Shown here: positions 26,784 to 34,869 of the stretch, piece after piece
How the letters are laid out: each line of letters starts with the position of its first letter
How positions within the stretch are numbered: the first letter of the stretch is position 1
Source: Parabacteroides johnsonii DSM 18315
GTDB lineage: Bacteria > Bacteroidota > Bacteroidia > Bacteroidales > Tannerellaceae
Assembly: GCF_025151045.1 (NCBI RefSeq)
Contig: NZ_CP102285.1
Coordinates: 4,526,001 to 4,590,000, forward strand
Direction of reading: 5' to 3'
Length of the DNA: 64,000 bases
Program-made: the position numbers and the translations under genes
The notes under the pieces: generated by a model
What the model saw: only the letters and a program-made list of their open reading frames with translations
Databases searched by the model: none
Told to the model about the DNA's origin: nothing

Positions 26784-28063
26784 AGAAAGAGCCAATCATA
26801 GTGAATGTATATCTATGGGGAACCTGCATAGGTAAATTGAGCTGGAACTTTGAAAAGCATTGTTCCGTATTCCAATTTACGGATGAATATAGGAAGCAAG
26901 ATTATGATATATGCCCTTCCACACATCCTAAGAGAACCCCTTTGACTGCTTCTTTTTATGGGAATACGGATAAATTGTATCAAGGACTTCCGGAATTCCT
27001 TGCAGACGCACTTCCTGACCAATGGGGAGCTTCTTTGTTTGACAAGTGGCTCACGGATAGTAATATAAAGGTTACGGAGTCATTGCCGCTGTTGAAGCTC
27101 TCTTATATAGGCAAGAGGGCTATGGGGGCTTTGGAATTTGAACCGGAGGTTAGGGATGATGATCCTCGTGGGCTGGTGGATATGTCATCATTGGCAACGT
27201 TGGCTTCCAAAGTATATAATGATCGGGATGCGGCTGTCATATCACCGGAGGATAACCTTACGATGAAAAAGTTGATATATCTTGGAACTTCCGCAGGTGG
27301 TATGCGCCCCAAGGCAGTGATTGCCTATGATCTTGAAACGGAGGAGTTTCGCTCCGGCCAGGTGGATTTGCCTAAAGATTTTAAACAGTATATTATAAAA
27401 TTCAAAGAGGAGGAGAACTCTCCTACCACAGAGATAGAAATGGTATATTACGAGATGGCAAAGGAAGCAGGGATTAACATGATGCCATGCTTCCTAAAAG
27501 AAATTGATGGAAGGAACCATTTCGTAACAGAAAGGTTTGACCGCAAGAATGGTGACAAGATTTTTAGCCAAACGCTCGCCGCCATTATGCCGGGTGCGGA
27601 TGATTATCTAAAGCTATGTTGGATAGCAGAGACTCTGAATCTTCCCCAGGAAGACAAAGACCAGATATTCATTAGGATGGTATTTAATTATGTGGCAGGT
27701 GTATCAGATGATCATAATAAGAATATATCGTTTATCATGGACAAGACAGGAGTGTGGCGGTTATCACCTGCATACGATGTCATGTTCACTGCAAATACAT
27801 GGGAGAATTCTTCTGCTCACATTCATTCAATGGGGGTGATGGGTAAAAGGTCAGCCTTGACCACAAGTGACTTCGTTAATTTTGCAGAGGATTTTGTGGA
27901 AGATCCTGAAAAAAAGATATTACAAGTATTTGATGCAGTAGGCAAGTTTCAATCATTATGTGATAAGTTTGGCATAGATAGGGCTATATCAGATAAAATC
28001 CGGCAGGTGTTGGATGGATTGGTTACTGATGATTTGAACTTATTGCATGCAAAGAAGCAATAA
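26780..28063 (+). CDS. HipA-family serine/threonine kinase toxin
   Basis: HipA-type kinase of 427 residues, near the family's usual 420-440. The N-terminal HipA_N-like domain spans about 8-120. Kinase motifs are complete: the nucleotide-binding SAGGMRPKA (171-179), the catalytic DDHNKN (310-315) and the metal-binding LSPAYD (328-333). In E. coli HipA phosphorylates GltX and causes growth arrest and persistence; the target of this homologue is unknown. Intact and coupled to hipB. It lies, on the opposite strand, between the ECF sigma and FecR genes of PUL1. AGG and ATA codons are common, pointing to a foreign origin. Confidence 0.88.
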   Translation: MKKEPIIVNVYLWGTCIGKLSWNFEKHCSVFQFTDEYRKQDYDICPSTHPKRTPLTASFYGNTDKLYQGLPEFLADALPDQWGASLFDKWLTDSNIKVTESLPLLKLSYIGKRAMGALEFEPEVRDDDPRGLVDMSSLATLASKVYNDRDAAVISPEDNLTMKKLIYLGTSAGGMRPKAVIAYDLETEEFRSGQVDLPKDFKQYIIKFKEEENSPTTEIEMVYYEMAKEAGINMMPCFLKEIDGRNHFVTERFDRKNGDKIFSQTLAAIMPGADDYLKLCWIAETLNLPQEDKDQIFIRMVFNYVAGVSDDHNKNISFIMDKTGVWRLSPAYDVMFTANTWENSSAHIHSMGVMGKRSALTTSDFVNFAEDFVEDPEKKILQVFDAVGKFQSLCDKFGIDRAISDKIRQVLDGLVTDDLNLLHAKKQ

Positions 28064-28127
28064 TATGAACAACACATCTATTTTGGAGACAGTGCTGGCA
28101 ATTTTATCCACACTCTACCTCTTCGGT

Positions 28128-28185
28128 GAAAATAAATTTTCTCCCGCGGGAAAATAAATTTTCATGCAGGAGAAAATTTATTTTC
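28128..28185. repeat. Triple 14-bp AT-rich repeat after hipA
   Basis: GAAAATAAATTTTC occurs at 28128-28141 and 28150-28163, and its complement GAAAATTTATTTTC at 28172-28185. A fourth partial GAAAAT follows near 28202. The first two are direct, the third is inverted, so hairpins can form. It sits in the 147-bp gap between the convergent hipA and ECF sigma gene ends and may act as a two-way terminator or mark the edge of the inserted segment. Confidence 0.6.
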
Positions 28186-28210
28186 ACTTCGATCGGACAA
28201 GTGAAAATAT

Positions 28211-28786
28211 TTAGGGGACGTAAAAGAAATCCAGTAAAAATAGCAGGCAAGGAAGGTAGTCTTTTAACTCTTTGCGTAATAAATTCAGCGCTTTACTGAT
28301 ATGAAACTCGATACTCTTCACTGAAAGGTTGGTTTCCTTGGCTATTGTTTGGTAATTTTTCCCTTCGTACCGGCTCATGATAAAGATATGTCTGGACTTT
28401 TCCGGTAGTTTTGCCAGAGCTTGGTTAACAAGCTCCTGTACTTCATTGCTGAACAATGTTTCCGGCTCACATGCTTCCAGGCTGGAGATACGCATTTGCA
28501 GTTCCCACTCTTTGTTGGATAGCAAATTTTCAGCGATATTATTCCAAGTACGTTCACGCTGAAGGTAATCCAGGCATTTGTTTTTTAGGGTGACTAGTAT
28601 ATATAAAGGTATGTCTTTGACTTCTTCTAACCGATGCCGGTTTTCCCAATAATACATCAGACTTTCCGTCACCAGGTCTTCTGCTGCTTCTTGATTATAT
28701 GTATAAGAATAGGCGAACCGAATGTATCGGTCCCGATGGGTGACGAAAATATTATTGAATCGTTTTATGTCCGTTTTCTCATCCAT
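28211..28786 (-). CDS. ECF RNA polymerase sigma factor (Bacteroidetes expansion type)
   Basis: Sigma-70 family ECF factor of 191 residues. Region 2 spans about 18-75 (YIRFAYSYTYNQEAAEDLVTE) and region 4 about 130-175 (LPEKSRHIFIMSRYEGKNYQ and the HTH with LSVKSIEFHISKALNLLRK). In this family the sigma factor is released from FecR when the matching SusC binds its glycan, and it then transcribes the susCD operon. The last residues (LLFLLDFFYVP) are unusually hydrophobic. The likely partner FecR lies beyond the hipBA insertion. A consensus -7 box (28833-28840) and an inverted-repeat element sit just upstream. Confidence 0.92.
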   Translation of the reverse strand: MDEKTDIKRFNNIFVTHRDRYIRFAYSYTYNQEAAEDLVTESLMYYWENRHRLEEVKDIPLYILVTLKNKCLDYLQRERTWNNIAENLLSNKEWELQMRISSLEACEPETLFSNEVQELVNQALAKLPEKSRHIFIMSRYEGKNYQTIAKETNLSVKSIEFHISKALNLLRKELKDYLPCLLFLLDFFYVP

Positions 28787-28808
28787 GATGTGTTGTTCGA
28801 ATGGGATT

Positions 28809-29051
28809 TAGTCCTAAGGGAACTATGGCCTTCAAAATTATAAATTTATTTCCAAATTGTTGAAATATGTTGTGAAGAATTAATCTTATTGCGCATTTTA
28901 ACTATTTTAGGCTAAATAATTGCACTTGATATAAAGTAAGGGCCATTAGGTAAGAAAGCATCCCTACAACATAATAGGCTGGACTATAAAGTTCTAAACA
29001 TTCTCTTCCTTTTATTGATGAAAAGATATGGCCATAGTTCCCTTAGAACTA
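28809..29051. repeat. Inverted repeat pair flanking the sigma-gene promoter region (candidate invertible segment)
   Basis: The sequence at 28809-28830 and the complement of 29030-29051 agree at 21 of 22 bases; the shared part is GGCCATAGTTCCCTTAG followed by RACTA. They enclose 199 bp (28831-29029) with no gene, which fills most of the 325-bp gap before the nitroreductase gene. The putative sigma-gene -7 box lies just inside the left copy. Inverted repeats of about 20 bp around a ~200-bp promoter segment are the usual layout of invertible promoters in Bacteroides, but the right copy is also a perfect hairpin that could simply be a terminator. Confidence 0.45.
28833..28840 (-). promoter_or_regulatory. 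-7 box of the ECF sigma gene (TAATTTTG)
   Basis: TAATTTTG on the minus strand fits TANNTTTG, about 47 bp before the ATG at 28786. The leader would begin with the short hairpin AGTTC-CCTTA-GGACT. It lies inside the inverted-repeat segment, next to its left arm. Confidence 0.45.
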
Positions 29052-29056
29052 TGGCC
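29030..29056 (-). terminator. Hairpin downstream of the nitroreductase-like gene
   Basis: GGCCATAGTTC (29030-29040) and GAACTATGGCC (29046-29056) form a perfect 11-bp stem with a 5-nt loop, 55 bp after the stop codon on the minus strand. The tract that follows (ATATCTTTTC) is moderately T-rich. It doubles as the right arm of the inverted repeat described at 28809-29051. Confidence 0.5.
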
Positions 29057-29111
29057 TTCATTATAATTGTTAAAATATTGTATTACAGTTGAATGCTTTT
29101 ACCACTTCTGT

Positions 29112-29747
29112 TTATTTCCGTGGATATCCTACCGGATTGTTCATGATTGGTAATTGATTGTCCGTTAATTTCAAAATTCGTTTTAAAGCAGCCTGATCCA
29201 TAGTGGCACGGGGAACGGTTGCCAGACCGGTGGATGCACAGAAAATATTGATGTTTTGGCAAACGATGCCGGCATCGACAGCAGCCATCAGTTTGGTATG
29301 ATCGGCAATGTTTCCGAAGCGTGAAAGATCGGAGACGAGTACCAGACTGACTGGAGCCGATTTGACAAAATCCTGACCGCCGGCAACAGCAGCCCGGTGA
29401 TCTCCTTTAGCAAGAGGTTGCAGGCTGTTTGTTTTGGCATCATACAGGTAAGCACCCTCTTTCATAATGACATAAATATCGATATCCTGTTTGTTCAGCG
29501 CTGAAGGAGCCGTTCGTTTTCCGTCTGGGCGGTTAATCCCGTTCGCAGCCCATAACAAATCCGATAAATCCTGTAAACTGAGTTCCTTGTCTGCATATTC
29601 CCGATCGGAGTGGCGGCCGGATAACGCTTTCATAACGGAACATCCTCTGTTTTTGTCCGGAGAGTTTAATTTGATTACTTTCAGATCCTGTGCATGCATG
29701 GTGACGACGAGTAATAGCGTTGCAAAAATGAATGATAATTTTCTCAT
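29112..29747 (-). CDS. Secreted nitroreductase-like (SagB/ThcOx-type) FMN protein
   Basis: Nitroreductase-fold protein of 211 residues with a signal peptide (MRKLSFIFATLLLVVTMHAQ). Family marks are the N-terminal SGRHSDREYADKELSLQDLSDLLWAANGINR, typical of FMN binding, and the later DAGIVCQNINIFCASTGLATVPRA. The open frame extends to 29819, but the ATG at 29747 is preferred: it begins a clean signal peptide and has an AAGGATAAG Shine-Dalgarno-like stretch before it. The function is unknown; homologues are common in Bacteroidetes as stand-alone exported proteins. Confidence 0.82.
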   Translation of the reverse strand: MRKLSFIFATLLLVVTMHAQDLKVIKLNSPDKNRGCSVMKALSGRHSDREYADKELSLQDLSDLLWAANGINRPDGKRTAPSALNKQDIDIYVIMKEGAYLYDAKTNSLQPLAKGDHRAAVAGGQDFVKSAPVSLVLVSDLSRFGNIADHTKLMAAVDAGIVCQNINIFCASTGLATVPRATMDQAALKRILKLTDNQLPIMNNPVGYPRK

Positions 29748-29776
29748 AAACTTATCCTTTTTATGATTGGTTTCTA

Positions 29777-29784
29777 CAAAAATA
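29777..29784 (-). promoter_or_regulatory. -7 box of the nitroreductase-like gene (TATTTTTG)
   Basis: TATTTTTG on the minus strand matches the consensus, 29 bp before the chosen ATG at 29747, and lies inside the longer open frame, supporting the later start. Confidence 0.45.
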
Positions 29785-29869
29785 GGTGAAATCTGCAAAA
29801 ATCGAACACCAAAATACAACTTTTACAATTCTTTAAACTGTAAAGTTACGAATAGCTCGTAGATAGAGT

Positions 29870-29877
29870 TACATTTG
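29870..29877 (+). promoter_or_regulatory. -7 box of the outer-membrane beta-barrel gene (TACATTTG)
   Basis: TACATTTG matches TANNTTTG, 52 bp before the ATG at 29930. A GTTACG sequence 21 bp upstream is only a weak -33 candidate. Confidence 0.5.
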
Positions 29878-29929
29878 CAACTGTTTTTATGTGAATGTAT
29901 AATCGATAATATCTAAATTCTCAAATTTA

Positions 29930-32482
29930 ATGAAAGAAAAACTACTCTACTTAATGCTGATACTATTTGTGTCTGCGTCAGTGTTTGCGCAAACCGGAGG
30001 TGGATCGGCTGCCTTTACAATTAAGGGCCAAGTAGTCGACTCTTTATCCAATGAGTCCGTACCTTATGCCACGTTGAGGATAGCTTTGGCTTCCGCACCA
30101 CAGAATCCTGTGAAATTGTTGGCTTGCGATGATGATGGCAAGTTCACGGCAACGATGAACAAGCCGGGTAAATATGTGATGACAATGGAATCTTTAGGGA
30201 AGGTCCCTGCCAAGAAAACATTTACATTGTCGGAAAACAAAAAGCTCCTGGATTTTGGAAAACTGTTCATGAACGATGATACTCAGCAACTGAAGGAAGT
30301 CACTGTCGTTGCCCAGAAACCATTGGTTAAAGTCGAGGTCGACAAGCTGACGTACAATCTGGAAGACGATCCGGAAGCAAAGACGAACAATGCGTTGGAA
30401 ATGTTTCGCAAGGTTCCGATGGTCACTGTGGATGGCGAGGATAAAATCCAGTTGAAAGGATCTTCCAATTATAAAATTTATATGAATGGCAAACCTTCCA
30501 ATTTATTGAGTGGTGACAATGCATCCGATGTATTGAAAAGTATGCCAGCCAGCTCGATCAAAAACATCGAGGTCATTACCGACCCAGGTTCCAAATATGA
30601 TGCTGAAGGTGTTGGAGGTATTATCAATATTATTACGACCAAGAACGCATTGCAAGGATATACGGGAACCGTTCGTGCCAATGCCAGCACACTGGGCAGT
30701 TTCGGTGGGGGCGGCTATGTCTCGATGAAGGCTGGAAAATTCGGTATTACAGCTAATTATGGTTATAACTATCGTAATTCCCCCTGGAACGATTCATATA
30801 GTGAACGTTTTACAGATGAGGATATGTTGGCAGACGGTAATCCGACGCGTTTGGAAGAAAAGGGACGCAGCAAAAACAAAGGACCGTTCCAGTATGGGTA
30901 TCTGGAAGGTAGCTATGAGATCGACACGCTGAATTTGTTGAGTGTCGGTGTGAACCTTTTCAGAGGAAAGAACAAGAGCCTTTCCGAATTGGATGCCGTT
31001 TTGGACCCGTTGGATGGGATTGACAACCGTTTGCGTTCTTACGATCCTGTCTACAGGTATAACCGTAACTCTGTTTCGGAGGGTACGTTCGGTTCTACGG
31101 ATATCAATGTCGATTTCCAGCATTCGACCAGCAAAAAAGATGAATTGCTGACGTTGTCTTATCGCTTTAGCCAGTCTCCGAATGACAATGAGGGACGTAC
31201 GGAGGTCGATGTGCAAGAAGGTTATTACTATTTGTCCGGAGAATATCCGAAATGGAATATCAATGATGCCTCTACCGTAGAACACACCGGGCAGGTCGAT
31301 TATACGACACCTCTGTTTGAGAAACAGACATTGGAAGTCGGTGTGAAATATATCAACCGGCAAAATAAAAGTAATACGCTGGAACAGATTTATAACGATT
31401 CTACTAAGATCTGGGAAGATCGTTCGAGAGACAACAGCCAGTTTAAACATACGCAACATATTTATTCGGCTTATTTAGGATATCTGGTACGACTGAATAA
31501 GTTCGGCATCAAAGCAGGGGTGCGCGCCGAGGGAACAAGCCTGAAGGCTTCTTTTGCCCGTAAGCCGGATTTGAATTTCAGTACGGATTATTTCGACGTC
31601 GTGCCGAATGCCACATTGACTTATCAAATGGATATGTCTTCCCAAATCCGTTTAGGATATAATATGCGTATCCAACGTCCGGGTATTTGGTTCTTGAATC
31701 CATATATCAATGATGTGAACCCGCAGAATATCTCCCAAGGTAATCCGAACCTGGATTCGGAAAAAAGTAATAATGTGAATTTGAACTTCAGTAAGTTCAC
31801 TCAGAAGTTCAGTATTAATGCCAGTTTAAGTTATACGTTTGTCAATAATGCGATCGAACGCTATACGACGACGGCCGATTTCCCATCGACCGATCCCCGT
31901 TCCCAATATAATGGTGCTCTGTGGAATACATACGATAATATCGGTAAAAAACAACAGGTCGGTATTTTCCTGTATGGGAACTGGTCTCCGACAACTTGGT
32001 TCCGTATTTATATGAATGGTGGCGCGGATTATACGGATATGAAGGCCTCCGATTTGGGCATGAGCAACAAAGGCTGGAGCGGTCGTGTGTTTGCCGGTTC
32101 CCAATTCACGTTACCGAAAGACTTCCGCATCAATCTGCATGGAGGTTATTTTAGCCCCTGGATTCAGTTGCAAAGCAAGCAATCTCCTTTCTATTTTGCC
32201 GGATTGAACATTAGCAAGGATTTCTTGAAGAAGAAACTCTCTGTCTCTCTCGGGGCGCAGAACCCGTTCTGGAAAACAATGAAGATGGAGATGACGACTA
32301 CCGGCGAAGGTTTCCGGGATGTCTCGACCAACTGGCGCCACTCGCGTGAGTTCCGTCTGAGCGTCTCTTACCGTTTCGGTACAATGAAAGGCCAGATCAA
32401 GAAAGTACGCCGCGGTATCAGTAATGATGACTCCAAAGGCGGAGGAGAAGGCAATTCAGGTGGTGGAGAACAAGGAATGTAA
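29930..32482 (+). CDS. Outer-membrane beta-barrel protein of the TonB-receptor-like OMP family
   Basis: Large exported barrel of 850 residues: signal peptide (1-20, ending VFAQ), carboxypeptidase-regulatory-like domain (about 28-115, FTIKGQVVDSLSNESVPYA), plug-like domain with EVTVVAQKPLVKVEVDKLTYNLEDD and GKPSNLLSGDNASDVLKSMPASSIKNIEVITDPGSKYDAEG in several motif blocks, then an OMP_b-brl_3-type barrel. The tail is a Gly-rich, Lys/Arg stretch (GGGEGNSGGGEQGM), not the usual terminal Phe. Members lack a clear SusD partner and their cargo is unknown. A strong terminator follows. Confidence 0.85.
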   Translation: MKEKLLYLMLILFVSASVFAQTGGGSAAFTIKGQVVDSLSNESVPYATLRIALASAPQNPVKLLACDDDGKFTATMNKPGKYVMTMESLGKVPAKKTFTLSENKKLLDFGKLFMNDDTQQLKEVTVVAQKPLVKVEVDKLTYNLEDDPEAKTNNALEMFRKVPMVTVDGEDKIQLKGSSNYKIYMNGKPSNLLSGDNASDVLKSMPASSIKNIEVITDPGSKYDAEGVGGIINIITTKNALQGYTGTVRANASTLGSFGGGGYVSMKAGKFGITANYGYNYRNSPWNDSYSERFTDEDMLADGNPTRLEEKGRSKNKGPFQYGYLEGSYEIDTLNLLSVGVNLFRGKNKSLSELDAVLDPLDGIDNRLRSYDPVYRYNRNSVSEGTFGSTDINVDFQHSTSKKDELLTLSYRFSQSPNDNEGRTEVDVQEGYYYLSGEYPKWNINDASTVEHTGQVDYTTPLFEKQTLEVGVKYINRQNKSNTLEQIYNDSTKIWEDRSRDNSQFKHTQHIYSAYLGYLVRLNKFGIKAGVRAEGTSLKASFARKPDLNFSTDYFDVVPNATLTYQMDMSSQIRLGYNMRIQRPGIWFLNPYINDVNPQNISQGNPNLDSEKSNNVNLNFSKFTQKFSINASLSYTFVNNAIERYTTTADFPSTDPRSQYNGALWNTYDNIGKKQQVGIFLYGNWSPTTWFRIYMNGGADYTDMKASDLGMSNKGWSGRVFAGSQFTLPKDFRINLHGGYFSPWIQLQSKQSPFYFAGLNISKDFLKKKLSVSLGAQNPFWKTMKMEMTTTGEGFRDVSTNWRHSREFRLSVSYRFGTMKGQIKKVRRGISNDDSKGGGEGNSGGGEQGM

Positions 32483-32513
32483 GCAGTTGTCCTATATTTA
32501 CGAAATTAGTAAC

Positions 32514-32549
32514 AAAGAGGTCGTGTCGTGATGTAGACATGACCTCTTT
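32514..32549 (+). terminator. Intrinsic terminator after the beta-barrel gene
   Basis: AAAGAGGTCGTGTC (32514-32527) pairs with GACATGACCTCTTT (32536-32549) with one G-T pair and an 8-nt loop, followed by TGTTT. Confidence 0.75.
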
Positions 32550-32660
32550 TGTTTAAAATAGCGCTCTTGGACAAATCTATCCATCCAATTAGACAAATTG
32601 TGCCTGTCCCTTTACCGTCAATCACCTAATTTTGAGCCGTAAATAAAGAATTTTGTAAAC

Positions 32661-34697
32661 ATGAAACACACAATCTTTAGTCTGATACTCCTTTTTATCA
32701 GCACTTCAATCTTTGCGGCACGTAAGGAAATCCTGTTGAATGAAAACTGGATGTTCCGTTTTTCCCATCAGGTACAGTTTAAAAGTGAAGAACGGGTGAA
32801 CCTGCCTCATACCTGGAACAGTGGCGATGCCCTTTCCGGCAAACAGGATTACTATCGTGGAATGGGCAACTATACCAAAACGCTGTTTGTAAAGCCTGAA
32901 TGGAAAGGCAAACGTCTTTTCCTGCGTTTCGAAGGAGTCAATACAATTGCGAATGTTTTTATTAACGATGTTCATATTGGTGAACATCGTGGCGGATATG
33001 GAGCGTTTGTATTCGAGATTACAGATAAGGTGAAATATGATGCCGACAATCGGATTTTAGTGAAGGTCAACAACGCTTTGCAGCAGGATGTTATGCCGTT
33101 GGTCGGTGATTTTAATTTCTATGGAGGGATCTACCGGGATGTGAATCTGATCATAACGGACCCGGTTAATATCTCGTTGACCGACTATGCATCTCCCGGT
33201 GTCTATCTGATTCAGAATAAAGTGACGAAAGAGCAGGCCGATGTAAAGGCGAAAGTGCTCGTCTCTAACGGAAGTGCGACGGCGCAACCCGTAAAAGTGG
33301 ACATCAAGATCTGGGAAGACGATAAACTTGTCCAGCAGCAGGATATAAAGGTTACGGTGGATGCCAATGACTGGGCTACAACCGGAATGGATTTGACAAT
33401 CCGAAATCCCCGTCTTTGGAATGGCCGTAAAGATCCGTTCATGTATAAGGCCGAAATATCTCTTCTTTCCGAAGGTCAAATAATAGATCGGATTGTACAG
33501 CCATTAGGCTTGCGCTATTATCATGTGGATGCCGAAGAAGGCTTTTTCTTGAATGGTGAACATCTGAAGCTGAAAGGAGTATGCCGCCATCAGGATCGGG
33601 AGGAAAGGGGAAATGCTCTTTATAAAATGCACCACGATGAAGATGCAGCCATTATGGTAGAAATGGGAGCTAATGCCGTTCGTCTGGCTCATTACCCGCA
33701 AGCTACTTACTTTTATGACCTGATGGATAAATACGGTATTGTCACCTGGGCTGAAATTCCTCAGATCGGGCCGGGGGGATATCAGGATAGAGGCTATATC
33801 AACCAGCCTTCTTTTCGTGAGAACGGGAAAGAGCAGTTGAAAGAATTGATCCGCCAGCATTATAACCATCCGTCGATTTGTTTCTGGGGGCTGTTTAATG
33901 AGTTAAAGACCATCGGAGACAATCCGACCGAATATATCGAGGAATTGAACGATTTGGCCCATAAGGAGGACCCGACTCGCCTGACGACATCTGCCAGCTT
34001 CCTTTCTTACGATGATGATATAAATAAGGTAACCGACGTGATTGCTTGGAACCAGTATTTCGGTTGGTATGGCGGTTCTCCGTCCGATATGGGAAAATGG
34101 CTGGATGCCAATCATAAGGCACATCCGGAATATAAGATCGCCATCAGCGAATATGGGGCAGGAGCAAGCATCTACCACCAGCAGGATTCTGTGAAACGGG
34201 GGATCGCTTCCGGTTGGTGGCATCCGGAGAATTATCAGACCTATTATCATATCGGAAACTGGAAAGCATTGGCGGAACGTCCGTTCGTTTGGGGCTCTTT
34301 CATTTGGAACCTGTTTGACTTCGGTGCGGCCCACCGTGTGGAAGGTGACCGGCCCGGTATCAACGATAAAGGTCTGGTGACTTTCGACCGTAAGGTGAAG
34401 AAAGATGCTTTCTATTTTTATAAGGCCAACTGGAACGAAGACGAGCCGTTCGTCTATATTACGAACCGTCGCCATCGCGATCGTTCATTGGCAGTAACGG
34501 ATATTATGATTTTCTCCAATCAGCCGGAAGTCGAGTTGTTTGTAAACGGAAAAAGTATCGGCAAACAAAAGCCGGACGAATATGCGACATTCGAATGGAA
34601 AGGTGTCGCTTTGCAGGATGGGGAGAACACGATAGAGGCCCGTTCCACTCAGAAGAAAAATCCTGTAAATGATAAGGTGACCTGGACGGTGAAATAA
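32661..34697 (+). CDS. GH2 beta-galactosidase/beta-glucuronidase-like glycosidase
   Basis: Secreted GH2 enzyme of 678 residues with a signal peptide (1-19, ending IFAA). The sugar-binding jelly roll covers about 23-165, an Ig-like domain about 170-285, the TIM barrel about 290-580, and a C-terminal Ig-like domain of the DUF4982 kind about 600-678. Acid/base E414 is in FWGLFNEL and nucleophile E497 in ISEYGAG. The GVCRHQDREERGNA loop follows the beta-galactosidase pattern (GVNRHD-like). It is alone between two hairpins, near but not clearly part of the PUL2/3 genes. Galactosidase and glucuronidase cannot be separated with certainty by eye. Confidence 0.85.
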   Translation: MKHTIFSLILLFISTSIFAARKEILLNENWMFRFSHQVQFKSEERVNLPHTWNSGDALSGKQDYYRGMGNYTKTLFVKPEWKGKRLFLRFEGVNTIANVFINDVHIGEHRGGYGAFVFEITDKVKYDADNRILVKVNNALQQDVMPLVGDFNFYGGIYRDVNLIITDPVNISLTDYASPGVYLIQNKVTKEQADVKAKVLVSNGSATAQPVKVDIKIWEDDKLVQQQDIKVTVDANDWATTGMDLTIRNPRLWNGRKDPFMYKAEISLLSEGQIIDRIVQPLGLRYYHVDAEEGFFLNGEHLKLKGVCRHQDREERGNALYKMHHDEDAAIMVEMGANAVRLAHYPQATYFYDLMDKYGIVTWAEIPQIGPGGYQDRGYINQPSFRENGKEQLKELIRQHYNHPSICFWGLFNELKTIGDNPTEYIEELNDLAHKEDPTRLTTSASFLSYDDDINKVTDVIAWNQYFGWYGGSPSDMGKWLDANHKAHPEYKIAISEYGAGASIYHQQDSVKRGIASGWWHPENYQTYYHIGNWKALAERPFVWGSFIWNLFDFGAAHRVEGDRPGINDKGLVTFDRKVKKDAFYFYKANWNEDEPFVYITNRRHRDRSLAVTDIMIFSNQPEVELFVNGKSIGKQKPDEYATFEWKGVALQDGENTIEARSTQKKNPVNDKVTWTVK

Positions 34698-34734
34698 GAA
34701 TAGCCCGTACTTGCAAAGGGGGAGGCAAAAAGAG

Positions 34735-34825
34735 GACCGTCTTCATCACCATGACGACCGTCTTCATCGCGATGAAGTCAATGTTCGCTCCCTATGAACA
34801 TTGACTTCATGGCAATAAAGACGGT
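34735..34825. terminator. Large nested hairpin between convergent GH2 and sulfatase genes
   Basis: ATGAAGTCAATGTTC (34772-34786) pairs perfectly with GAACATTGACTTCAT (34796-34810). An outer pairing adds ACCGTCTT (34757-34764) with AAGACGGT (34818-34825). GACCGTCTTCATC occurs twice in direct orientation (34735-34747 and 34756-34768), giving two alternative left arms. It lies between convergent stops and probably ends both transcripts, though no long T-tract follows. Confidence 0.55.
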
Positions 34826-34869
34826 TGTCAAGATAAAGAACATCTACATCCCTTTTTGAAACCTCTTTT

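Noticed and set aside
28809-29056. Simple interpretation of both copies as ordinary terminators only
   Set aside because: The left copy is before the sigma gene start, not after any stop, so a terminator alone does not explain it; kept as an inversion candidate with the right copy's terminator role noted.
30794-31459. 221-codon minus-strand frame inside the outer-membrane barrel gene
   Set aside because: It is the shadow of a strong plus-strand gene with clear domains; it has no signature of its own.
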